Of a stretch of DNA of 64,000 nt, positions 11,268 through 21,639 are shown piece by piece. The DNA comes from Silene latifolia. Its lineage: Eukaryota; Streptophyta; Magnoliopsida; Caryophyllales; Caryophyllaceae. The stretch is taken from NCBI RefSeq assembly GCF_048544455.1, contig NC_133536.1, positions 196,729,325 through 196,793,324 of the forward strand, read 5' to 3'. The notes beneath the pieces were generated by a model. The model worked only from the letters and a program-made list of their open reading frames with translations. It did not search any database and was not told the origin of the DNA. Numbering within the stretch: the first letter of the stretch is position 1; every line of letters begins with the position of its first letter. The translations under genes and the position numbers were made by a program.

Positions 11268-12462
11268 TTAAAGTTGAGGAATAAACCAGGTTGGTGGATT
11301 AAATATGACGCCGGCGCCGATATCATCTCCTTTATAAAATCGTCATGTTTTCTCACGTTTGATGTCATAAACACCCATATCATGTACACCAAGCCCTTCC
11401 ATCACACCAAAGAGGTCAAATAAATCATCGGTGAAATATATACAGTTAGGTTGCAAAGATTTGGCCGAAACAGACATGGTAGAATTAACACCTACAAACA
11501 ATGCCGCAAGATCTTCAATTTCCTCCCATCTTCTATCTTTAGGATCAAGTCTATAGACCACAAAACCAATTGTTTCATAACGTCAGTCAACATCGTAACT
11601 TTTTCCTCCTGAATTTAGTACTTCTTCCTTGAAACGTAATACCATGAGAAGATCAGAACCTGATTGTACCAAATATTGTGCTCCTATCCCAATTATAGTT
11701 ATGAACTGCTCGAACATTTCTTTTTCACTTGTGAACTCCTCGAACATTTCAAATTTACTTAAAGAATAATCCATAGGCTTTACAAGCTCATGACCTTGGA
11801 AGTCCTCGATATTCCAATATACAAGCGTTGCATCATTGTACAAAGCAAATACATAACCATCCATCGCCACCACATCACGCATCTTAACACAAAGCTCTTG
11901 CCTGACAAATACTGATGTCCATGATTGATTCCCGTGCTTAGCAAAAACTAGTTGGAATAAATCACCATAAAGTATCAGACACTTTGAGCACAACGAGCCT
12001 GATCAAAAACACTCCCAAAATCCAATTAATACAATGTTCTTCACTCCCATCTCTCTTTTCAACATATGGGGGTCGATCTGGGATGGTTTCAACAGATGGG
12101 AAGCGAATTTCAGCCTTAGTGATTGGATTGAACAAACGTACATTGAGGTCACGGTCGACCATTGCAACCCAACCATAGTCTGAACCCCAACACCTTGTTC
12201 CAAAAGTCTCAGGGAGGTTCAGTTTGTAACACTTATTATTATTAGGATTAAAGATCTTCCAAACACAATGCAGATTATTGCTAATGTTTTCAGATAGCGA
12301 AAGCCATGGCACTGTCGGCCTTCACTGGCGCTTTATTAAGTACGAAACACGATTCCAAGAGGGACATACCGCTGAAAAATAAATAAAATCTTCTAAAGTT
12401 TCCAACTTCATTGCAATGTCACCAAGAAGATCGAGAGGCAATGTCGACCAATCAGCAGCCAT
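11268..12462 (-). pseudogene. decayed tandem copy of the F-box/DUF295 gene
   Basis: The copy starts with MAADWSTLPLDLLGDIAMKLE at 12462 and ends at the position equivalent to the intact gene's stop. Disabling changes are visible. A TGA replaces the tryptophan codon of the HQWRP motif. A deletion and frameshift near 11965 removes part of the central domain. Another frameshift lies near 11583. A stop follows DIKREKT near 11343. The similarity extends into the 3' flank (11150-11260 against 7890-8000) and into the 5' leader, so a whole gene unit was duplicated in the same orientation. Confidence 0.9.
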
Positions 12463-12469
12463 GAACTCT

Positions 12470-13586
12470 TGCCAATCTAAAAAAAACGATTACAGCAATA
12501 TCAGTAATTAACAATAACAATAATACTGATAAATAGGAAGGATAACAGAGAAAGGGGACAATGTAGCAGCTTTTAAGGTAGACAGACATATTTAAGCAAA
12601 GGTTTGTTTCATATTAAGTCGATCAATTGGGACAACAAATATGTACGGCAAGCATTCAGTGGTTGAACTAAGGGCGGTTAGCTAATTTAAAACAATTAAA
12701 CAGAAACGGATCAATCTAGCAACACAAAAATACAATAGCAACAATCTCATGTATCTCAAAACGTATCAGGTACTTTATCAAACCTGAAGATGTTATTAAA
12801 GGAGTATAACAAAATCTAAAGTATAGACTGTCAGGTACGGCAATCGAGTTGATGTTGATTGTTGACTGTTGATTGTTGTTTGTTTAATAACCTTGTTCTT
12901 TTTTCAGCTAATACGGACGGCTAAATTAACCTATGTGCTCAAATTATGATTTCCCATTTTTTTTAGGAAACCATTGGTAAAATGACGCAAAAAGGATATG
13001 AAAATTAATTTTGCATTAAGTTATATTATTTTCACAGAATTATAATCTTCTAATTAAAATAAAATAAAATTGATAAATTATTGTTAAATCCTTTATTGAT
13101 ACTATTATTAGAAAATGTTCTGATTAATACTCGGCATAAAATAAAACTGTAAACTGTAATTGTGACAAAAAAAATTGAGAAAATTTATAAATTGAAATCA
13201 TTGGCTTTGTCATATACGTAGTAAAAAATCCTAACTTAAAATAAAATAAATTATATGAATCGATCAAAACTTTAGTTTAGCTTTTTCTTCATTTTCATAA
13301 ATATATAACTAATCGTGTAGACGGAAATCATTAATATGCAAAGAATTTAAATTATAAATACAATATGAAAGTGGAACATATTTGTACAATTTCAAATAAT
13401 TGTGTAACCTATTTGACGATTTTACACGAGTATCTGTGTGGGGGTGTGCTAATTATAATCAAATAAAGTTTGAATAAGTGATTCTGATGTCGCAATTTGA
13501 AAATTGAACAACTTTTATCTTTGTTATTTTATAAATCGACTTTGAGTTTCTAGTTATTAATCATTTCCGTTTCGTTTTAAACTTAA
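12470..13586. other. AT-rich intergenic stretch, no gene seen
   Basis: The first 340 bp are the decayed leader of the F-box pseudogene, including its conserved donor-like motif near 12785. The rest is AT-rich with no reading frame of note. Confidence 0.6.
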
Positions 13587-13748
13587 GGGGTTGTTTGGTT
13601 CGGGGTATTCAAGAAAGGGAAAGGGAATCATGAGAAATGATACCTTTTGTTTGTGTTTGTTTGAGCAAGAGTATGATTCCCTTTACCCTTTCTTTACCCC
13701 CAAACCTCTCTACATCCTTTCCTGCAATAACACCTCACAAACAACCCT
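13587..13748. mobile_element. PIF/Harbinger-like MITE
   Basis: It begins GGGGTTGTTTGGTTCGGGG and ends CAAACAACCCT, imperfect inverted repeats typical of Tourist/PIF MITEs. The left flank is TTA and the right flank TAA, so the target duplication is imperfect. It is about 160 bp and non-coding. Confidence 0.5.
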
Positions 13749-14012
13749 AATCCGAGCTTGAAATCTCATGAAAAACAGTGTGCACAAACACTCTGTTTTC
13801 GCGTCTTTTCAAACGAACAGCCCTCCTTCTCACCACTTTTACCACCACCACCGACCACCTTTGCCTTCAACTCTCACCATAACCGGAAAGTTCCACTCCC
13901 ACAATTCCACCACATCCAAGAACTCCAAAATCCGTCAAAAACTGACCCCTCAAATCGCGACTTGAAAACAGTCGCAGGCAAGTATCCGAGTAGTAATCCT
14001 AATCAATGACTA

Positions 14013-14108
14013 CAACAACAACAACAACAACAACAACATCAGAGCCTTAGTCCTAAAATGATTTGGGGTCGGCTGACATGAATCATCCTTTCGAACCGTC
14101 AATGGGTG
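14013..14108 (-). mobile_element. Au-like SINE, 5'-truncated, with 18-bp target duplication
   Basis: On the minus strand the sequence ends in a (TTG)n tail, preceded by a body carrying GCCGACCCCAAATCATTTT and GACTAAGGCTCTG, the conserved 3' region of Au SINEs. Perfect 18-bp direct repeats AATCCTAATCAATGACTA flank it (13995-14012 and 14109-14126). Only about 96 bp are present, so the tRNA-related promoter is missing. Confidence 0.85.
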
Positions 14109-14126
14109 AATCCTAATCAATGACTA

Positions 14127-14520
14127 GAAGGCAGAAACACCCATCTAGCACCCCAACCCGCAAATTAATGAACTCTTCTCCATACTCAAGTTGTGGCACC
14201 TCACCGAAACTATGATCATAAACTTCATGAGCCCCAATGCAAAGTCCCATCAGCAAAAACACCATTATCACGGTCGGAGAAAAAGGGTTGGGGGACACTT
14301 GGACCCTCCGCAGGCTCCACCCAAGAATCAGCTCTCAAGCTATAAACCATAATAACTTGGCTAGCTACGAAAAGGACTCGTTCCTTAATCCGACTGGAGA
14401 ATCCTCATAAACTTATAATCCTTAGATACCCCATCATACCCAAACCCAAAACAATACAATACCGGTGAGGTAGCGTCGAGGGCTTAGCCAAAAAGGGTAA
14501 CCTTTTCTGAGTTCGGTTTG
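14127..14520 (-). pseudogene. fragment of an F-box gene with FBA-type associated domain
   Basis: Minus-strand pieces in shifting frames read GFGYDGVSKDYKFMRI, VIMVYSLRADSWVEP and LRVGVLDGCFCLL in order. This is the pattern of the F-box-associated interaction domain (substrate-recognition part of SCF ubiquitin ligases). No F-box is visible upstream, and stops and frameshifts separate the pieces. The SINE target duplication touches its 3' side. It is not closely related to the DUF295-type F-box gene at 8107-9276. Confidence 0.6.
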
Positions 14521-15170
14521 TCGGGTTATACAACAATATGGTGATGGGAATTCAAATAAGAAGACATTAAATCAAGAATCAATAATCATAAATTGAGAAT
14601 ATTGAATTAATCTGCAAAAATGTAATTAGGAAAGGAAATTACTCACGTGAGACAGTGGGATGTAGGCAGTTGGTAACTTTGATGCTGCAAAATTGAGTGA
14701 ATAGTTGGGATCCTAAGCTGATATTGTCATATCTTAGTGACGTTCCTCAAAAAGCTTCAGAAGAAATTAACCAGGAAGCCAGAGATGACATCTACTGGTA
14801 CCTCGGCTCTCGCTATAAGCCTCGAGGAAAGGATGAAATCTAACCAAGAGCAGGCTAACTGCATAACTAAATTTTTTGTAGGCATGTATCAGGTGCACAG
14901 ACAGAAGCATTTTGGTCGGTTAATATGTAAATTTGTAGTTGATGGCAAAATTTGGAATCAACTTGTTTAAGTGGTTAATGTGCGGGCATATGTGCTGCTT
15001 TTTTCGCGGTATGTAAAGGTTGTACAGAACCAACTCAAAATGCAAATGAATAGCGACTATGCTAGTTTGATAAGTTTCGACCCATTATTGTCTCCATTCT
15101 CCAGTTAGCGACTACATAGGCATCGAGAAGGTACTACTTGTGATTTGGGTTCAAAACCCGACAGCATTAA
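14521..15170. other. intergenic stretch, nothing recognised
   Basis: A plus-strand reading frame of 77 codons at 14737-14970 is open, but its peptide matches no family I know and has no supporting context. It may be a degraded gene or repeat fragment. Confidence 0.4.
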
Positions 15171-15174
15171 ATCA

Positions 15175-18130
15175 GTGGCTACCGTCCTGGCTCCGTTGAC
15201 CTGAATAAAACAGTTGCGTATTTCCAGGAAGTCCAATGCTTTTCTTACGCAATGTATTCCTTGCAGTTTCTACAGCTCGCGAAGCTTGTAGAGACATCTC
15301 GGCATGAAGCGAAGACATGCCATGGCCGTCTACAATATCAAAAAGTATTTCAGCTAGAACGCATGAAAAAGGAAACAAAAATCCTAAATTTGTCAATATA
15401 TCAACATAAAATTATCATAGACATAATTACCGTGCAGCACTCTCCATCAGTGTCGGATTCAGCTATCTGAAGTGCCCAAGTACGGATCCATTCGAGGCCT
15501 CTTGAAATGTCCTGATTTCCTTCAAGTAGGGCGGACGCTATAAATGATGGGTGAAGTGCATTCATAATGCAGGATGCAGCAAAGAGGGCTGCTCTTCTAA
15601 CATATGCTTCCTTGGGGTCGCACACACCCCTGCAAGTGAATACAATATCATCACTGTTCATCAATTAAATCTAGGGAAAAAACCTCAATGAGAGCTTCTG
15701 TTACCTTAGATCTCGTTAAACTAACCCATCCAAATAAGTCGACTTGAGACCCAAATTACAAGCAAAACCAACCCCAGATATGAACCGCAATCTTAAGGGG
15801 GTATGTTGCTGAACATAACATCTCATTATTAAATTTCATTATTTCAGATATCAGTGCCACAGTTTCACTTTTCATCGAAAAACATGTTATGGAATGGCAT
15901 AAACAGTCCCTCTCTACTCTCTACTGCTGATGCTCCAACACATCCTTGTTCGATATGAACTTAATAAAAGAGGGGAGCACTTTTTCATGGTGACAGTAAA
16001 TGAGGAGAAATATTGAATACCTCGAGCTTAGCATGTCAAGAAGAGGGGGAGCCAAAGCAGATGCTTCAGGATACAAAGCCATACATCTCATACACACTCC
16101 AAGCATATAAATGAGTTTCCCCCAGGACAATGAAATCTCTTCCAAGAAAATCAACACCATGATTTTCTTATCGAACCCTTGAATGGCGGGAAGCATAAAT
16201 GCGGCTGCATAAAGAGGAAACTTGTTGCGGAACCAGTCAACCTCACTGGGTGAGTGGTGGTAGCCATGTAGCAGACCGGCGACTTTTTCTGAACTATTGT
16301 TTTAGAATTAGCAAGCTCCTGAGTTGCCTCAGTCATGGCATCAAGTATCATTATCGTTGGCTCACATCTATAGCATTTAGAGATTCAAAGGGACACATCA
16401 CAAGCAAAGCAACTAGCGCCTTCTGCCTCTTTTCTTCAGCCGGCTCCTCTCCTTCCACTGCTATATCGGCACATCGAGCTTGTATGGCGTTCTTACTAGA
16501 TCACTGGCTACATGCCTTAGTTCAACAGGCGACGCTCGTATGAATTTTTCAGCAACATCAATATCTCTTTCAACCTGCATGACATTTTAGGGTGATTTAT
16601 TCACTTCTACAATCCTAAAACATAATTTATATTTCGCCGTAAAAGATTTTGCAACAGGCACCAGCTCTGAGAGTTGCAATAGAAATGCTTTATCACAAGA
16701 GAGCGAGATGTATTTATATCTTAAAAGACCTCTGTTGCAAGAACAACATCAAAAAGAAAAAAAGTCAGGTTTCTAAGTACCATATGTAAAGGAAAAGTCT
16801 TAGGTCCCTGTTAATATCAGGCTATGAATGACATTTATTTTAACAAAATCTAGTTTAAATTACACTGGCTTTCGCCCTTCCTTCTTTCTCCATAACCTAC
16901 TCATCGCCCCCTTATCTCATAACCACTGTCCAATAGAAAGTTACATCCCCACTCGAGATCTAGGGAGGTAAAAACTAAATGCAGTCTATTCCCATCAGAC
17001 TGACACACTTGAACAACAACAAAGCCTTAATCCCAACATCGTTGGGGTTGGCTAGTGTGGATCATCATCCAAATCCGTCTAGGCTTGAATTTAGTAATTT
17101 GGTCATGACTCATGAGTAAATAAACAAAGTAAAAGAAAATAGAATAAAGATAAACAAAACAAGTGCATTACAAAAATAATTAAAACAAACCAAGAAAAAT
17201 GTGAAAACCGAAATTAAAGGGCAAAATAGGTTTGTAAAATAGGCGTAATAGGATTAAAAAAGTACAAAAATACATTTGTGACTCGCTTCATAGGAAAAAA
17301 AAAAAAAGATTCAAAAAAGTCAAAGACGGGTAATTTGTGAGTTGTGACGTGCGATCTAGACAATGGTCTACATATACACCTTACAGGTACTTTAGTACAT
17401 GCTCAAAATAAAAATATATTTCAAGACAGATACAGTGAGATGAGAAGGATAGACTTACTTCATCAGGGTCATCTGTTTTACGAAGTGCTCCAACAATATC
17501 CACCAACTGCGATATTTTTTGCTTGAGATCAGTGTCATCAACGGTCAAGTCATAAGGCTGTAAAGATGACTCACTCGATCCTCAGAATCTTCACTTGAGC
17601 AGTCATCCTCCTTTTCACTAAAAAGCAGCTCACCGCTAATTTTTTTTATCAACCTGATTAGAATCAAGAGATTTGTAATTCGAAGATCTTTGCTTCCTCT
17701 TGTTCCCGTAACACCAAGGCCTGGTTCTTATTTTTGCTCCAAAATAGAAGACGGAGTGGCAATCTCTTTACTCTCGGAATTTTGATTTGTGACCTTTGAG
17801 GTGGCCAGTCCAAACTCCCAGTCCACACCCTCCACTAAAGTTATTTGTCAAGGAAGAGAGGACTTTTTGGGTCAATTGCCTTTGAAAAAACAAGTGTAAT
17901 ACTGCAAGCCATTTTCCTGACCAAATCATCAGGGTTTTCCAGTCTACCTGTCGAAAAAATAAGTGTATTTTACAGTCATATTTTGCAGTTAAAAATTTAC
18001 GTCCCTAGTAAATTTCAAAAAGGATTGAAGATACTACAGCTAACTCCTTCGAGTACTAAGTGCATTACATCCTTGGTTGAGTCCACATGGTGTCAAGCAT
18101 AAGGCCTGCAGCTGCTGTTATATCTCAATC
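15175..18130 (-). pseudogene. 3' exons of a TELO2 (Tel2, telomere length regulation) homologue, decayed
   Basis: TELO2/Tel2 is the scaffold of the TTT co-chaperone complex that stabilises PIKK kinases. In plants the gene is essential. Minus-strand blocks match it in order: DSTKDVMHLVLEGVSC near 18060; NPDDLVRKMACS and DPKSPLFLD near 17880; DTDLKQKISQLVDIVGALRK near 17500; FIRASPVELRHVASDLVRT near 16540; FPLYAAAFMLPAIQGFDKK near 16215; GKLIYMLGVCMRCMALYPE near 16080; a clean exon at 15431-15629 with ALHPSFIASALLEGN and WIRTWALQIAESDTD; and LHAEMSLQASRAVETARNT near 15280. One-base indels break the frame near 16110, 16150 and 15325. Stops and missing codons occur near 16350 and 18080. Some splice sites remain (GT at 15430, AG at 15630). 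It cannot make a full protein. Confidence 0.8.
17012..17078 (-). mobile_element. second Au-like SINE 3' fragment
   Basis: A (TTG)n end on the minus strand, preceded by a body with AACCCCAACGATGTTGGGAT and AAGGC, resembles the same SINE family as 14013-14108 but more diverged. It lies in an intron of the TELO2 remnant. No target duplication was made out. Confidence 0.55.
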
Positions 18131-20725
18131 TCAAGTCATGGAATCAAACAAACTACAAAACATCAAGCTGAAGAGAAAATTACACACATTAATACTTTCC
18201 GGAGTATAAATTGAAGCATTCATCTCAAGCAGAGATGAAATACTTTCCGGGGTATAAATTTTTCAATAAAACAAAACCTGTGAAAAAAAACAGATTAAAT
18301 CACATGAATCCTTGGTACATGCATATTCATCTTGGTTCTTTTGGAAACAGTCTCTTTGTGTTATAAATTTCTCCCCCTCCCTCTCTTTCTCCTTCTGCGT
18401 TGAGTAGCTTTCCTCTTAAGTTAATAGGTAATACCCAAAGACTCCCTGGTTAGGTAAGAGGTAATGCTGGTTAGGTAAGAGGTTATGCATTAAAGACTGC
18501 TTATTTTTTCAAAGACTCGGACTCTCGGAGTTTATACTCACTTGCCATCTCCCCAAAATAATCTCAACTATACATCATATCTTCTGAATTTACACCTTTA
18601 TCAACCAGAGGAGGTATTATTGACCGAATCATTGATAATGGACTTAAAACTGGTCAGTGAACTTTGTTATACTAACTTTTTTTCAAATCTTTGTTACTTT
18701 ATTTACTTTGTATTTCTAAATTATCCTAACTTATGAAATCCCACCTCTTCCCCATCAGACTATTCTCTTATATTACTTTCTTCATTCTCTACCGTCTTCT
18801 TCATCTTCCTTTTGTTTTCTTTAATATGTCATTGTCATGTAATAGATGAAGAAATAAAATTGAAAAAGTCGACTGAAAATTGAGGAGCAATTGTCAGTGA
18901 TAGATCCACTTGAAAATGAAGGAGCAATTCCTCAGAGAGCTGATAAGGTGTAAAATCGGAATAAATAAATCGGAATACAACATCCTAATAGGCTAAAAAC
19001 AACAGTACTCCATAATCATATGTAGAGAGAGCTATTAAGCAATTAAGCATTGAGTCGGTAATTTAAATTCTTTGAGAAGATATACAACATCCTAATAGGC
19101 TAAAAACACACATTTCTAATTGCAAGATGTATTACACAACAATCTATTCACAAAAGATAGTCTCTCGATTACATCTAAGACGTTCTAAACGCCAATTTAA
19201 ATTCTGAGAAAATATGGAATTTTTAAATCCGTAATTTCCTTTTCTCTGTGTGATTTCATCAGAAAGCAAACCTATTTCTTAATCGCCGGCCGGAGCATAT
19301 TCCACTGCCCTCATGCCCTAAAGTCTGCGTCCCATGTGTTAGCTTGTCCCAATGAATTTGTAATCAACAATTTCAATCTCATGTTAAATTCAAAGCAACA
19401 AAATCTACTTTTTATCAACTCTCCTCTTCACTCGTTTTTTTCAAGGTTTTGGGTGTAGCATCCATTTCACCTCCACTTTTCATTACATCTTGGTTCGAGA
19501 GAGTATGACACGGATAACAAATATTTTATAATGAGTTTTACAAGAGGAAAGAAAAAAGAACGAAAGAGTTATAGTGAGGGAAAACAAGAGGTATCAAGAC
19601 CAAACGCAAAGGAAAGTAAGAGTTAGTAATGTAACTACCCTATAAAAGGGAAAATAGATACCCAGCTTTCGATCGCCTAACCTTACAGGTCATGAAATAT
19701 CTTAGGCGGGAATAATAGTTCCTCTACTACCTCTTCATCCCCCTTCACCACTCCCTATGTTCCCCACGGTATCCTAAGTTCCGGGCTCCATAATCCTGTA
19801 ACAAATTACTCTCGGTCCAAAAGAGCCTAACATATGGAAAAATATGCCTTCTACTACAAGCCCAGCGGCCAACTCTAGTTAATTTGCCATCCTGGATAAA
19901 CTATCAACAACATTAGCAATACTATACCACAAGTAAAATAAAACCAATTAATTAAAAGAACACTTATGGATCATCATACCAATTTTTTTAAATCATACCT
20001 ATATCTACCAAAAGCACAACTCAGACACATACAAATCCAAATCCAATAGATAATTGATTTTGTACCCTTTCTAACGATTTATCCCTAAAATGAAGTTAAT
20101 GGATTGGGATGAGACTTTCTTCGCCTTTGTCCACAAATTCATACTATTCCCCTCTCTCTTTTTTCCTCTCCATCGTTGTTCCTCTTTCTGATCTCACTTT
20201 CTATCTCTATCTCCTTCCCTTTTCTTCACAGATTGTAAACGATTTCTCGATACAACTTTATGTGTATATTCCACAAATGTAAAATATGATGATGCCCTTT
20301 GAGATAATCATTCACATGAGTACTAAAAACTGTAATGAATAGCACAATATAATTTTTAAGAGCTTACTGAGAACTTGATAAGTTGTGAGCCTTCTATCCA
20401 CCCACAATCACATATCTATCTAAAGTTAACATTACAAATTATTGCACAGTTGTAAAGAAAAAGGGTTTCACCTCCATTTACTGTGTTTGAACCCACTTTC
20501 AGTGCTTTGGTCTAAAAATATGGCCTCGAAGAAGCTTCAAGACCCTGGCAAATATTACATAATCTGTTACAGAAGTAGCACGTCACAAATTAAAATCTGA
20601 AAGAGGCGCTACCTATGACATTCTACCATATGAGCTCTGCTGAAAAATGGAAAACACTAACACTAAATACTGTGATCATTTTTTTTATACCCAGATTCAG
20701 AGTCAGAGCAATTTAACAGTATTCC
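18131..20725. other. non-coding stretch, no gene recognised
   Basis: The middle exons of TELO2 would be expected here, but no block resembling them was found. Short pyrimidine-rich and AT-rich segments occur, and no transposon ends were identified. Confidence 0.45.
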
Positions 20726-21280
20726 TTTTTTTTTTTTTTTTTTTTTTGGGGGATGTAAGCTGCTCATTAAAAGATCCAAAAGTATCCTATACAAACTCAT
20801 ACCAGGCATAATCCCCAAGAGATATCTTAACTTCTCTTAATACTTTCTAACCAATCTAGGACTCGTCTGTTTCTACATTTGATAGCACATTGTCCTAACC
20901 TCATTCTCACATCACATTGAACATGTTTTACCAGAACTTCAGGCCTCAACAATAAGGCCTCTATTCTGCACTGATTTCTACTCTGCCATAAGTAGTACAT
21001 GAGGCAGGCCAAGATTAGAGCAATGGTCTGTTTCTTACAAGCAGACTGCTGTCTCCAATCAAGCAATGACCTCCATTCCCTTTCCAATGCAAATATGGGG
21101 AAAATGTATTCGTGATACCAACTTAAAAGGATATAACCAACCCACCTGCCTATTTTCAATGATATGGTCAGCAAAAGAGAAGTTGCAGAAGAAAGAGTAT
21201 GAAGAAGGGTAAACAAATATCTAGACACATAGAAACAGGACAGGACAACTGCAAGTCTCTTATTCACTTCCACTATCTCC
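20726..21280 (-). mobile_element. 5'-truncated LINE (non-LTR retrotransposon) with poly-A tail
   Basis: A minus-strand reading frame of 148 codons (21273-20827) resembles the C-terminal end of plant L1-type reverse transcriptase ORF2. It has the zinc-binding-region phrase EREWRSLLDW, then LACLMYYLWQSRNQCR and a basic tail ending NRRVLDWLESI. About 80 bp after its stop comes a run of 22 A residues (T on the plus strand, 20726-20747), the expected tail. The reverse transcriptase core is absent. A target-site duplication could not be identified, so the 5' boundary is approximate. Confidence 0.7.
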
Positions 21281-21639
21281 TAAAAATGTTATCAAGTCAA
21301 GTGTGTCATTATACTATTAATGACCAAATATGCACACCTTCAAAAGTGCAAAACATAACTAATTAAACTACACCGAGTTGAAGGCAACAGCAATCTGAAG
21401 ACCACAATTTCATAAATGAGAAACGGACTTTGTAATCAGCCCACAACAATATTTCTGCCCCAAAAATAACCCAAATTATTGAACTTACAACGCCAATGCA
21501 CCGGGACAGAGGGAGTATCCCTCAATTTAGCGCGTTGATATCACACGTAAGACCTTTCCACATACTATTTTGTGTTGAAAAATGACAGTTTTAAGAAGCC
21601 AAATTGAGAGTGGTACCAGCTGCATTTCTAGGCTAATTG
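21281..21639. other. non-coding stretch, no exon recognised
   Basis: The last exon of MCMBP, with its C-terminal helices, would be expected here but is not found. A short GGGACAGAGGGAGTA motif near 21505 looks like a Stowaway terminus without a partner. Confidence 0.4.

Noticed and set aside
17845..18102. Plus-strand frame of 85 codons
   Set aside because: It is the complement of TELO2 exon remnants, whose minus-strand reading matches a known family.
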